Position numbers and translations under genes: made by a program
Origin: a bacterium
Lineage (GTDB): Bacteria; Oederibacteriota; Muellerivitia; Muellerivitales; Muellerivitaceae
Length of the DNA: 64,000 nucleotides
Reading direction: 5' to 3'
NCBI GenBank assembly: GCA_035549195.1
Contig: DASZRK010000040.1
Location: 1-64,000 of the forward strand
Shown here: piece after piece, positions 36,669-45,153 of the stretch
Layout: every line of letters starts with the position of its first letter
Position numbering within the stretch: the stretch's first letter is position 1
The notes under the pieces: generated by a model
What the model was told of the DNA's origin: nothing
Databases searched by the model: none
The model's input: the letters and a program-made list of their open reading frames with translations, nothing else

Positions 36669-37661
36669 ATGGGTGTGACGATCCAACAAATAGCGGCCAA
36701 AGCGGGGGTCTCCAAGGCCACCGTGTCCCGCGTGTTGAACGGTTTGGCGGTCAAGTACGAGACCGAACAACGCGTGAAGGACATTATGCTGCAGATGCAG
36801 TACCGACCCCACCGCTTCGCGCGGGGCTTGGCGGCCCAGCAGACCGGGTTCCTGGGCGTGGTGACGCCTTCCATGGACCCCTTCATCGCCTCCGTCATCA
36901 TGGGGATGGAACAGGAGGCCCGCCGCTACGGGAAGCTCCTGACCCTGGGCGTGGTCCAGGAGAACGGGGAACCGGAGGCGGAGCGGGAAGTGATCCGCAC
37001 CATGACCGAACCCCCGGTGGTGGACGGCCTGCTTTTCTTCCTGCCCACGACCGCCACCGAGAACCTCCTGAAGAACCTCATCCGCAAGGGATTCCCCCTG
37101 GTGGTCCTCTGCGAGAGGCGTTTCGAGAGCCTGGCTTCCTCGGTGGTCATCGACAACTTCGACGGGGCCCAACAGGCCGTCAAACACCTGATCTCCAAGG
37201 GCCATAAGCGCATCGGGTTCGTCGGAGGTCGCCCCGAACTGAGCGATTCCACCGAGCGGTTGGAAGGCTATAAGGCCGCCTTGGGCGAGGCGGGGATCCC
37301 GATCGATAACTCCCTCATCCTGCCCGGGCAATATATGGTGAAGTCGGGCCTGGAGGCGGGGGAGAAGTTCCTGGCCATGGCCAATCCGCCGACCGCGGTC
37401 TTCGCCGCCAACGACGCCACCGCCATCGGGGTGCTGAAGGCCCTGCGGGAGCGCAAGAAGGAAGGGACCATGGCGGTCGTCGGGTTCGATGACATCGAGA
37501 TGGCCTCCCTGGTGAGCCCGACCCTGACCACCGTGAGCTACGACCTCCATGAACTGGGCCGGAACGCCGTTCACAAGCTCATGCGGCTCGTGACGGGCGA
37601 GGAGAAGAACCGTTCGGTGCTGCAACTGAAGCCGAATCTAGTGGTCAGGGAATCGGCGTAA
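36669..37661 (+). CDS. LacI/GalR-family transcriptional regulator
   Basis: 330 residues. The N-terminal helix-turn-helix is TIQQIAAKAGVSKATVSRVL, followed by hinge PHRFARGLAAQQTGFLGVV. The periplasmic-binding-protein-like core has VVIDNFDGAQQAVKHLISKG, RIGFVGGRPELSDSTERLEG and FAANDATAIGVLKALRER. It probably binds the AACCGGTT operator before xylA and senses xylose or a phosphorylated derivative. It lies 91 bp after xylA. The ATG is preceded by CGGAGG. Confidence 0.93.
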   Translation: MGVTIQQIAAKAGVSKATVSRVLNGLAVKYETEQRVKDIMLQMQYRPHRFARGLAAQQTGFLGVVTPSMDPFIASVIMGMEQEARRYGKLLTLGVVQENGEPEAEREVIRTMTEPPVVDGLLFFLPTTATENLLKNLIRKGFPLVVLCERRFESLASSVVIDNFDGAQQAVKHLISKGHKRIGFVGGRPELSDSTERLEGYKAALGEAGIPIDNSLILPGQYMVKSGLEAGEKFLAMANPPTAVFAANDATAIGVLKALRERKKEGTMAVVGFDDIEMASLVSPTLTTVSYDLHELGRNAVHKLMRLVTGEEKNRSVLQLKPNLVVRESA

Positions 37662-37675
37662 ACCAAACCTATTCG

Positions 37676-37754
37676 CCACCGATGAAGGGGATGAACGCCG
37701 ATACGACAAAAGCCTTTTGATCTTCGCCATTCCATTCATCTCGTTCATCGGTGG
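37676..37754. repeat. Inverted-repeat element between lacI-type and SBP genes
   Basis: CCACCGATGAA (37676-37686) is the exact reverse complement of TTCATCGGTGG (37744-37754), and the pairing continues with three mismatches to about 21 bp. A related GTTCATCCC follows at 37771. Such GATGAA-type palindromes are common small intergenic repeats. Confidence 0.65.
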
Positions 37755-37788
37755 CTGACCAGCCTTTGACGTTCATCCCGGAGGGGTT

Positions 37789-39072
37789 ATGAAAAAAACA
37801 ACCGTGGTTCTTTGGGCGGTCCTTTCAGCGGTCCTGTTGGCGGGTTGTTCCAAGAACAACGGCCAAACGGTCCGGCTCGCCCAGTTCCTCACCGATCCGG
37901 TGCTCATCGAAAAAATGACCCGGGTCGTTCACGATATCGAGGCGCGGCATCCGGGCCTGCATATCCAGGTCGATAACATCCCCTACAACGAATACCAGCA
38001 GAAGATCACCACCCAACTGGCGGCCGGCAACGCCCCCGACGTCATCTTCGTGGAGGTGAACAACTTCGTGGACCTCTATCTGCGCGGGGTCTTCGAGGAC
38101 CTGACGCCCTATTGCCAGAAGGACGGGGTGGACCTGAAGGGCTATTACGAAGGGCTCGTCCGCCGCTTCAGCCCCGACGGTAAGACCTACGTCCTGCCCC
38201 AGGACACGGCCCCTTCGGGGCTCGTTTTCTACAACAAGAAGCTCTTCCGCGAGGCAGGGCTGGACTATCCGACCGCCAAGTGGTCCTGGCCCGAACCCTT
38301 CCTCACGATCTGCAAGAAACTCACCAAGACCGACGCCGCCGGGAACGTGACCCGCTGGGCCTTCACCGACGCCTATTCGACCCAATACGATAATTTTCTC
38401 TACAGCAACGGGTCGAACTATGTGGACGACGAGGCCCATCCGACCCGCTTGATCCTGGACGATCCGAAGGCCATCGAGGCCATCACCTTTCGTTGGGCCC
38501 TGATTCAGAAACACCACGTGTCGCCCGACCCGTCCCAGATCCAGACCATCAGCCCTGCGGCGGGGCAGATGGACATGTTCCTCAACGGGCGGGTCGCCAT
38601 GCTTTGCTCGGGGATCTGGCAGACCCCCCGGTTCCTGGAGAAGAAGGACCTGGACTTCGACGTCGTCGAGTTCCCCCGCGGCCCCCAGGGGATCCAGGGT
38701 TGGGGCACGGGCGGGTCGGGCTACGCGGTCTCCAAGAGCTCCAAGAACAAGGACCTGGCCTGGCTGGTGGCCAAGGAGATGACCACGGCCGCCTCGCTCA
38801 CCCAGATGACCCAGACGGGCATGATGCAGCCGGCCCTGAAGAGCCTGGCCGAGTCGGACATCTTCTTGAAGGCGCCGGGAGCGGAGCACAAGGCCATCCT
38901 CCTCAAGATGCCGGCACACGCCCATTACCAGCCTTTCCTGGCCAGTTGGCCTGAGATCTTCTACGGGACCCTCACCCCGGCCTTGGATTCGGTCTGGATG
39001 AGCCAGACGGGTCCGGCCGATGTGCTGCCGGGGCTGACCAAGAAGATCAACGAGAAGTATTTCAAAAAATAA
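37789..39072 (+). CDS. Sugar ABC transporter substrate-binding lipoprotein, family 1
   Basis: 427 residues. The signal VVLWAVLSAVLLAGC ends in a lipobox, so the mature protein starts with a lipidated Cys. The fold is recognised from ITTQLAAGNAPDVIFVEVNN, LVFYNKKLFREAGLDYPTAK and FLNGRVAMLCSGIWQ, all typical of maltose-binding-like SBP family 1. Ligand is unknown but context suggests xylose or xylo-oligosaccharides. No permease or ATPase gene lies in the locus, so its transporter must be encoded elsewhere. A CGGAGG site precedes the ATG. Confidence 0.93.
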   Translation: MKKTTVVLWAVLSAVLLAGCSKNNGQTVRLAQFLTDPVLIEKMTRVVHDIEARHPGLHIQVDNIPYNEYQQKITTQLAAGNAPDVIFVEVNNFVDLYLRGVFEDLTPYCQKDGVDLKGYYEGLVRRFSPDGKTYVLPQDTAPSGLVFYNKKLFREAGLDYPTAKWSWPEPFLTICKKLTKTDAAGNVTRWAFTDAYSTQYDNFLYSNGSNYVDDEAHPTRLILDDPKAIEAITFRWALIQKHHVSPDPSQIQTISPAAGQMDMFLNGRVAMLCSGIWQTPRFLEKKDLDFDVVEFPRGPQGIQGWGTGGSGYAVSKSSKNKDLAWLVAKEMTTAASLTQMTQTGMMQPALKSLAESDIFLKAPGAEHKAILLKMPAHAHYQPFLASWPEIFYGTLTPALDSVWMSQTGPADVLPGLTKKINEKYFKK

Positions 39073-39082
39073 ATAGCTATTC

Positions 39083-39178
39083 ACCACAGAGGGCACAGAG
39101 AACACAGAGAGAAGCTATTGGGTTTGAAGCCGTAACACCATCCGTGTTTTCTCTGCGACCTCTGTGTTCTCTGTGGTT
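39083..39178. repeat. CACAGAG-type inverted repeat element
   Basis: The left arm ACCACAGAGGGCACAGAGAA continues ACACAGAGAG; the right arm TTTTCTCTGCGACCTCTGTG continues TTCTCTGTGGTT and is its near reverse complement. About 30 nt arms flank a 33 nt centre. This CACAGAG(G/A) family is widespread in intergenic regions of unrelated environmental bacteria. The element ends 2 bp before the ribosome binding site of the next gene. Confidence 0.8.
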
Positions 39179-39192
39179 CAAGAGGGGTTGCC

Positions 39193-40263
39193 TTGGAATT
39201 AAAGATAAAACTCCAACGCCTTCGTGGTTTGATCCGGGAACATCGGTTGCAGGGGATCCTCCTTTCCAATCGGGCCAATTTCTCCTGGCTCACGGGCGGG
39301 CATACCAGCCATATCAGGTCCGACGTGGAGAAGGGGGTGGCCGCCCTCTGGGTGACCCCCGCGAACGTGGAACTTTGGTGCAACTCCATCGAGGAGAAGC
39401 GGTTCCGGGAGGAAGAGGCAAAGGGGCTTCCTTTCGCCTACCGGACCCATCCTTGGTACGAGCCCGCAAAGCCCAGGCGCAAGAAAGCCGCTTCCGATGA
39501 CGGGGCCTATGGGCTTCCGTCCTTGAAGGATGAGATCGCCCGTTTGCGGTGGTCCCTTTTACCGGAGGAAATGACCCGCTACCGCCGGGTGGGAAAGCTT
39601 TCCGGCGAGGCCATGGAGATCGTAGGCAAGAAGGTCCGTCAAGGCTGGCGCGAGAACCAGGTGGCCGCCGAGCTCTCCAAAGAGCTGGTGGACCGGGGCC
39701 TGGAAGCGACCGTCATCCTGGTCGGTTCTGATGAGCGCCTGAAACGTTATCGTCACCCACTGCCCACCACTAAGAAGATCCAGAACAGGGTCATGATGGT
39801 CATCTGCGCCAAGGGTCATGGGCTCATCGCCAATCTTACCCGTATCGTCCATTTCGGGCCGATGCCTATGGACCTCCGGCTTCGCCACCGGGCTTGCCTG
39901 CAGGTGGAATGCGCCATGTGGGACAAGACGGCCATTGGGATAGAGGCCCGAGAAGTTTTCCAAGCTGGCGTTTCGGAGTATGCCGCCCAAGGTTTCGACG
40001 GCGAGTGGAAGAAGCACCACCAAGGCGGTCCCACGGGTTATGAAACCCGGGACTATTTGGCTACCCCTAGTTGTAAAGAAAAGCTGGTGGCGAACCAGGC
40101 CCTTGCCTGGAACCCTTCCATTACGGGAACCAAAAGCGAGGACACGGTCCTTTTAACGAAGAAGGGGTTGGAAGTCCTGACCTCGACCCCGAATTGGCCG
40201 ATGGTGGAAGTGAAGTGTAGCGGGAAGACCTTTGAACGGCCCGATATTCTTGAAGCGAAATAA
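39193..40263 (+). CDS. M24 (aminopeptidase P/creatinase-like) protein lacking metal ligands
   Basis: 356 residues. The N-terminal domain (1-110) resembles the creatinase fold (RLRGLIREHRLQGILLSNRA); the C-terminal pita-bread domain starts at about 120. Expected dinuclear-metal ligands are missing: the VDxG position reads VICAKG, the SDxTR position reads ANLTR (Asn for Asp). GGPTGYETRDY stands where HGIGxxxHE is usual. Known family biology: metal-free relatives such as creatinase act on other amide or N-methyl substrates, and similar proteins occur near sugar genes. Activity cannot be assigned. TTG 39193 has AGAGGGG about five bases upstream; it lies between the SBP and xylB. Confidence 0.75.
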   Translation: MELKIKLQRLRGLIREHRLQGILLSNRANFSWLTGGHTSHIRSDVEKGVAALWVTPANVELWCNSIEEKRFREEEAKGLPFAYRTHPWYEPAKPRRKKAASDDGAYGLPSLKDEIARLRWSLLPEEMTRYRRVGKLSGEAMEIVGKKVRQGWRENQVAAELSKELVDRGLEATVILVGSDERLKRYRHPLPTTKKIQNRVMMVICAKGHGLIANLTRIVHFGPMPMDLRLRHRACLQVECAMWDKTAIGIEAREVFQAGVSEYAAQGFDGEWKKHHQGGPTGYETRDYLATPSCKEKLVANQALAWNPSITGTKSEDTVLLTKKGLEVLTSTPNWPMVEVKCSGKTFERPDILEAK

Positions 40264-40278
40264 AAGACGGAGGATCCT

Positions 40279-41811
40279 ATGTCTTTCGTGATCGGTTGTG
40301 ATGTCGGCACTTCGGGGACCAAGGCCATCGTGGTCTCGGAGTCGGGCAAGATCCTTTCCAAGGTGACCGTCGAATATCCCCTCTCCACGCCGCATCCAGG
40401 TTGGGCCGAGCAAGACCCGGACATATGGGTCAGAGCCTCTTTTCAAGCCATTGCCGGGGCGGTGAAAAAGGCCCGCGTAAAGCCTTCGGACGTGAAGGCC
40501 CTCGGTTTTTCGGGCCAGATGCACTCCTCGGTCTTTCTCGATAAGCAGGGCAAGGTCCTGCGCCCGGCGCTCCTTTGGTGCGATACCCGCACCCATGAGG
40601 AATGCCTGGAGATCACCCGAAAGGTTGGGGAGAGCCACCTACGCCAATGGGTCTCCAATCCCGCTCTCGAAGGTTTTACCCTTCCTAAGATCCTTTGGGT
40701 CAAGAAGCACGAACCCAAGACCTACGCCAAGATCGCCCAGGTCCTCATGCCCAAGGATTACGTGCGCTACAAGCTGACCGGGGCCTTGGCCACCGAAGTT
40801 TCCGACGCCGCCGGGACCCTTTATTTCGATGTGAAGAACCGGCGTTGGTCCAAGGAACTCCTGGGCAAGTTGGGGATCCCCTTGGCTTGGTTCCCGCAAG
40901 TCGTGGAGTCCCAGCAGATCTGCGGGCGCCTGACGGCCCAAGTCGCCAAGCAGCTGGGCCTTCGGGAAGGTTGCCCTGTGGTCGGAGGCGGCGCGGACAA
41001 CACATGCGGAGCGGTGGGGAACGGGATCATCAAATCCGGGGACGTCATGGCGAGCTTGGGCACTTCCGGGGTCTTCTTTGCCCACTCGGACAAGGTCAAG
41101 GTCGATCCGGGCCTGCGGGTCCACAGCTTTTGCCACAGCGTGCCGGACAAGTGGTATTTGATGGGTGTCATCCTCTCGGCGGGCTTCTCCTTGCAATGGT
41201 ATCGGGACACCTTGGGCTTGAGCGAAAAGGACCTTGGGAAAAGGACCGGGACCAGCGCCTATAAGATCCTGAGCCAGATGGCCGGAAGGGTCGCTCCGGG
41301 AAGCGAAGGACTCCTGTTCCTACCCTATCTCATGGGCGAAAGGACGCCCCATAAGGATGCTTACGCCCGGGGGGCTTTCGTGGGGATGAGCGCCCGGCAC
41401 GGGAGGGCCCATTTCGCCAGGGCCGTCTTCGAGGGCATCACCTTTGCCATGCGGGATTCGCTCGAGATCTTCCGGGAATTGAAGGTGCCGATCCGCCGGG
41501 TGGTGGCGACGGGTGGCGGGGCCGCCAATCCCTTCCAGCGCCAGATGCAGGCGGACATCTATGGGGAAGAAGTGGTCACGGTGAACAGTGAGGAAGGGCC
41601 GGCCTATGGGGCGGCCATCCTGGCCATGGTGGGGGCTAAACTATATCCTTCGGTCCCCGCGGCCTGCTCCAAGCTCATCCGGGTGGTCACCCGGACCCAA
41701 CCCAACACGAAGAGGGTCAAGGAATACGACGTTTGGTATGGGGAATACCGGGAACTTTATCCGGCCTTGAAAGGTTCCTTCCGGTCCATCGGGGAAAGGC
41801 TGAAAACCTGA
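40279..41811 (+). CDS. xylB: Xylulokinase (FGGY family)
   Basis: 510 residues. IGCDVGTSGTKAIVVSESG is the phosphate-1 loop, LGFSGQMHSSVFLD contains the conserved xylulokinase motif with sugar-contacting residues, and VGGGADNTCGAVGNG bears the catalytic Asp. RRVVATGGGAANPFQRQMQ closes the C-terminal domain. It phosphorylates D-xylulose at O5, feeding the pentose phosphate pathway and completing the xylA route. ATG 40279 has GGAGG-type spacing (ACGGAGGATCCT). It is the last gene of the locus, 15 bp after the M24-like gene. Confidence 0.95.
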   Translation: MSFVIGCDVGTSGTKAIVVSESGKILSKVTVEYPLSTPHPGWAEQDPDIWVRASFQAIAGAVKKARVKPSDVKALGFSGQMHSSVFLDKQGKVLRPALLWCDTRTHEECLEITRKVGESHLRQWVSNPALEGFTLPKILWVKKHEPKTYAKIAQVLMPKDYVRYKLTGALATEVSDAAGTLYFDVKNRRWSKELLGKLGIPLAWFPQVVESQQICGRLTAQVAKQLGLREGCPVVGGGADNTCGAVGNGIIKSGDVMASLGTSGVFFAHSDKVKVDPGLRVHSFCHSVPDKWYLMGVILSAGFSLQWYRDTLGLSEKDLGKRTGTSAYKILSQMAGRVAPGSEGLLFLPYLMGERTPHKDAYARGAFVGMSARHGRAHFARAVFEGITFAMRDSLEIFRELKVPIRRVVATGGGAANPFQRQMQADIYGEEVVTVNSEEGPAYGAAILAMVGAKLYPSVPAACSKLIRVVTRTQPNTKRVKEYDVWYGEYRELYPALKGSFRSIGERLKT

Positions 41812-41817
41812 TATCGG

Positions 41818-41838
41818 ACCACGAAGGGCACGAAGAAC
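41818..41838. repeat. ACGAAG-type repeat, single arm
   Basis: ACCACGAAGGGCACGAAGAA is the arm of a widespread intergenic repeat family related in pattern to the CACAGAG element. No matching right arm lies nearby, so this is a degenerate or half copy. Confidence 0.5.
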
Positions 41839-41870
41839 GGCCAATGATCCGGTAAAAGTCCCGGAAATAA

Positions 41871-41904
41871 AAAAGCCCCTGAAGCTTTCGCTCCAGGGGC
41901 TTTT
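41871..41904. terminator. Bidirectional terminator between xylB and the cold shock gene
   Basis: AAAAGCCCCTG and CAGGGGCTTTT pair around the AAGCTTTCGCTC centre. T-rich tails stand on both sides, so it can end xylB (+) and the cold shock gene (-). Confidence 0.85.
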
Positions 41905-41922
41905 GATTATCGAAAGACCTTG

Positions 41923-42123
41923 TTAGATCTTAACGACGTTCTCGGCCTTGAGGCCCTTGTCGCCGCGAGTGACGTTGAATTCAACACGGTCACCCTCGTT
42001 CAACGTTTTGTAGCCGTCCATCTGAATAGACGAGTGGTGCACGAAAACATCCTCGCCACCGTCTTGGGAGATGAAACCAAAACCCTTCTCGTTCTTGAAC
42101 CACTTCACTGTACCTTGAGCCAT
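41923..42123 (-). CDS. Cold shock protein (CspA family)
   Basis: 66 residues. [20 protein letters not shown] contains RNP1 (KGFGFI), and [18 protein letters not shown] contains RNP2 (VFVHHS). Single-stranded nucleic acid chaperone. The ATG lies behind AGAGG at a 10 bp spacing. About 150 nt of sequence separates it from the next minus-strand gene, enough for a structured cold-responsive leader, but I see no clear cold-box. Confidence 0.97.
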   Translation of the reverse strand: MAQGTVKWFKNEKGFGFISQDGGEDVFVHHSSIQMDGYKTLNEGDRVEFNVTRGDKGLKAENVVKI

Positions 42124-42271
42124 TTGCTTGAAACCTCTGCTTCTTAAAAATTTAACTGCACCATCACGGTCCTTGGTGGCCCCGTTCAGGAGTGGTTAAT
42201 CTACAAACAAAGACGGCAAAAAAGAAGGGATAAGTTCAAAAATGAGGCCAGGGACCCTAAAAAGCCTTGGT

Positions 42272-43012
42272 TTAGGGCTTTACTTTGAGCAAAGGCGTCG
42301 AGCCGAGACCCCGCCATTGGGCCTTGGCGAAGCCCTCGAAGGCGGGCCGGTCCAGGAAGAGGCCGTAGGCGTTCTTGCCCGACTTTTGGGCCGCGAGCCT
42401 GACCAGTTCCTGGTGGGTGGCGGGCATGGAGGCATTGGCCAACTTCCCGGGGGGGAAGGGCTCGAAGGTCGAGAGGCGCACGATGCTTCCATGGGCGAGA
42501 TCGGCGTAAAGGGAGGTCCACCAGTCCTTCCCTTCGTGGACGCCGACCAGGAAAGAACAGTCGGGTTCCAGTTTTTCCTTCACGAAGCGGCGACTGCGCT
42601 CGAAATAGTGGTAGTAATCGTAGGCTTCCCGCGGCGGGTGGATCAGGAATCCGTTGCCCTGGGTATCCTTCAGGGCCTGGGCCCTTTCCTTGAACTCGTA
42701 ACCCGTCAATTCCTCGGCCTTTTTCAGGTCTAAGGCTTCCCGGTAATAACCCATCAGGCCTTCCCGGTCGATCAGTTGGACCTCGTCCACCCCATGGGCC
42801 TTTCGGAGGGTTTCGGCCAGTTCCCGGGAAGGTTCTAGGATTTCCTTCAGGAGGACCCTCCCTTTCCGGCTGTCCCAAGCCTTCACGACCCTGCCTTTTT
42901 CATGGAGCACATAGAGCGTCCGGGGGTTGGGTTGGGCGATCTTGGAGATGTCCACGAAGCGGCGGGCTTGTTCGATATCGATGTGCTCGAACTTGACGTC
43001 CGGATGGATCAT
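42272..43012 (-). CDS. Conserved unknown protein coupled to a GH35-like galactosidase
   Basis: 246 residues from the ATG at 43012, chosen because GGAG lies about seven bases upstream and the ATG overlaps the upstream stop as ATGA. It has no signal peptide or membrane helix. The sequence is rich in aromatic and charged residues (REAYDYYHYFERSRRFVKE; SFLVGVHEGKDWWTSLYADL). I do not recognise a family. Tight coupling to the galactosidase suggests a partner role in glycan use. The gene ends about 150 bp before the cold shock gene. Confidence 0.75.
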   Translation of the reverse strand: MIHPDVKFEHIDIEQARRFVDISKIAQPNPRTLYVLHEKGRVVKAWDSRKGRVLLKEILEPSRELAETLRKAHGVDEVQLIDREGLMGYYREALDLKKAEELTGYEFKERAQALKDTQGNGFLIHPPREAYDYYHYFERSRRFVKEKLEPDCSFLVGVHEGKDWWTSLYADLAHGSIVRLSTFEPFPPGKLANASMPATHQELVRLAAQKSGKNAYGLFLDRPAFEGFAKAQWRGLGSTPLLKVKP

Positions 43013-45000
43013 GGGCGCAGCTCCCAAACGGTGACCGACCAGGGTTCCAGGACTAGGTGGCCTTGCTTGAGGGGTTTATCCTCGGGGATCCCGTAAAGTG
43101 GGGCGAGCTTCTGGGAGACCTCGAAACCGGCCGGGGCATCCTGGGCGTTGGCCAGGAACACCATGGTCTTGCCATCCTTATGGAACCGGGTGGCCAGGAC
43201 CTGGTTCGGCAGGCCTTCCAGGACGGGGTTCACCCCGGCTGAGGCCAGGGTTCGGAGCAGTTTTCCCTCATCGAACTCCCTTATCAGGACCACCCTGCCT
43301 TTTCCGACCTTGGCTTCGGGCGCCGAGTGGAGTTCCGGAAAGGCGCAGTAGGGTTTGTAGTCGGCGTCCAAGGAAGGGACCAGGGGTCCCATCAGGACCG
43401 TGCCTCCTTCCTCGGCGTAGCGGCGCAGGTTGTCCTGGGCCTCCTTATCCAAGGCCTCGAAGGTCGGGACCCAGACCACCTTGTGGCCGCGCAAGCGTTC
43501 CAGGGGGGCCACTGTATCCGAACAGCGCAAGGGCAGATGGTTCCGAAGGGCGAACGACCATGACCCGTCGGACCAACGGGGGACCTCCTCCTCGACGCGG
43601 TAGGGAAAAAGCCCCTGCTCCTCTTCGTAACCGATCTCTTCGGGCAGGAAGTGGACGAAATGGTTCTCCACCTTCTTGAGGGCCTTCAGGAGGCGGTCCT
43701 GGTCGTAGTTGGCCAGGAGCAGGAGGTCCGCCTGCAGGTCCCATTCGTGGAAATGATGGCGTTTCAGGAAGGCGTTCCAGTGACGGTACATTTCGAAATA
43801 GGGGGTACGGATCTTGTTGTCCTGGGTGATGGGGCTTCCCATCCAGCGGTCCCGCTCCACCAGCATGTAGTAGTTGACGGCCTTGAGGCCGAACATGAAA
43901 AGAAGGGGGGTCGTGAACCGCTCGTCCGTGACCGTGAAGGTGTTCTCCCAAAGGGGCAGGGACCAGCAACCGGACCCGAACTCGGGGATGAAGGGGAGTT
44001 TGGAGGTGCCCGCCAAGTAGCTGGCGATGCGGGAGGTGGCCAGGAACTGCTCTTTGCGGGGGTAATTGTCGATGCCCACCACGTCGAGGCCGAATCCCCC
44101 CCATTCCGCTTGGTTGGTGTTGTAGGGGCTGGTCAAAGGCCCGAAGAAGTTGTGGAAGAAGGGGATCCCGTCCACACCCCTTTCCTTCCACATTTCCCCC
44201 ACCTGCTTGAGGCATTGGTTGATCTGCCATTCCTTGTAGCGGCTCCAGTCCAGGTAATAGGGAAGGTCCTTCCGTTCCTTTCCGTCGAAGGAACGGGGCG
44301 GTTCGATCTCCTGGAAGGACCGGTAGGTGGTGCCGTAGGTCCGGTTCAGGGCCTCCAGGGAACCGTGGCGCATTTCCAGGAAGGTCCGGTACCAGAGGAG
44401 GGAATCGTTGCCGTAGTCCAAGAGATAGGCGCCGGTGCGGAAGAAATAACCGGTCTCATTGTCCACCTGCAGGGCCACGATGGGGCCTTCCGGATGGAGG
44501 TTGCGCTTGAGGATGGGGGCCAGGGCGTCAAACCAAAGGGCGGTCTCGGCGTAGAGCTTGCCCGAGGCGTAGCTGGGATTCGGGAAGGCCTTGGGATAGG
44601 CGTCATGGATGGAAAAGGCTCCGGAGGCTTCCTGGGCGGCGACCTCGGGGTCGTAAAGGACGCGGGCGGGGTAGCCGAAAAAGGTCAGCTCGGCGTTGAT
44701 GTGGGGCCCGGGCCGAACGATGAGCTTCAGGTCGGCCTGGTGGACCTTCTGGATGAAGCCTTCCAGGTTCTTGTTGGGGTCGGTCCCGCCGAAATCGAAG
44801 CGTCCCCGCTCGACCTCGTGGACGGCCCAGGGGATGTAGGTCTCCACCATGGAAAAGCCCATGGCCTTGATGTTGGCCAGTACATCGGCCCAAAGCTCAT
44901 GTTGGACGCGCCAATAGTGGAAGGTGCCGCTGATCCAGGGTTCGGGGCCTTGCCCCGAATAGACGAGACCCCGTTGCTCTTGGACGGTCACCCTGGACAT
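43009..45000 (-). CDS. Glycoside hydrolase, GH35-like beta-galactosidase
   Basis: 663 residues. The barrel opens SGTFHYWRVQHELWADVLAN then MGFSMVETYIPWAVHE, the GH35 pattern. VRPGPHINAELTFFGYPA replaces the usual GPYICAEW segment. QVDNETGY has the acid/base Glu, PFIPEFGSGCW the likely nucleophile Glu. A Rossmann-like domain (GGTVLMGPLVPS) and a beta tail follow. No signal peptide, so it acts in the cytoplasm. Divergence from classical GH35 motifs leaves GH42 or another clan A family possible. ATG 45000 follows AAAGGA. Confidence 0.82.
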   Translation of the reverse strand: MSRVTVQEQRGLVYSGQGPEPWISGTFHYWRVQHELWADVLANIKAMGFSMVETYIPWAVHEVERGRFDFGGTDPNKNLEGFIQKVHQADLKLIVRPGPHINAELTFFGYPARVLYDPEVAAQEASGAFSIHDAYPKAFPNPSYASGKLYAETALWFDALAPILKRNLHPEGPIVALQVDNETGYFFRTGAYLLDYGNDSLLWYRTFLEMRHGSLEALNRTYGTTYRSFQEIEPPRSFDGKERKDLPYYLDWSRYKEWQINQCLKQVGEMWKERGVDGIPFFHNFFGPLTSPYNTNQAEWGGFGLDVVGIDNYPRKEQFLATSRIASYLAGTSKLPFIPEFGSGCWSLPLWENTFTVTDERFTTPLLFMFGLKAVNYYMLVERDRWMGSPITQDNKIRTPYFEMYRHWNAFLKRHHFHEWDLQADLLLLANYDQDRLLKALKKVENHFVHFLPEEIGYEEEQGLFPYRVEEEVPRWSDGSWSFALRNHLPLRCSDTVAPLERLRGHKVVWVPTFEALDKEAQDNLRRYAEEGGTVLMGPLVPSLDADYKPYCAFPELHSAPEAKVGKGRVVLIREFDEGKLLRTLASAGVNPVLEGLPNQVLATRFHKDGKTMVFLANAQDAPAGFEVSQKLAPLYGIPEDKPLKQGHLVLEPWSVTVWELRP

Positions 45001-45092
45001 GGATTCCTTTCCCCGCTCGATTCATGGAAAGCGACCCCAGCATAACTTTTATGTTTCCGATTCAAAAATGGTTTTACGGCTTTTGTTATGAT

Positions 45093-45122
45093 GGGACATC
45101 TTTTGTGAAACCCCGTTAAACT
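45093..45122 (+). promoter_or_regulatory. Possible promoter for the polytopic membrane gene
   Basis: GGGACA (45093-45098) and TAAACT (45117-45122) are 18 bp apart; the -10 lies 32 bp before TTG 45154. The -35 is weak. The same TAAACT box serves rpsU. Confidence 0.4.
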
Positions 45123-45153
45123 TTGCAACTCGAGTTTCGCGCGCGAGGTTCCT

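Noticed and set aside
37676-37754. Operator for the LacI-type regulator
   Set aside because: The inverted repeat is long and spaced like a mobile palindrome and lacks the central CG half-site of the AACCGGTT operator.
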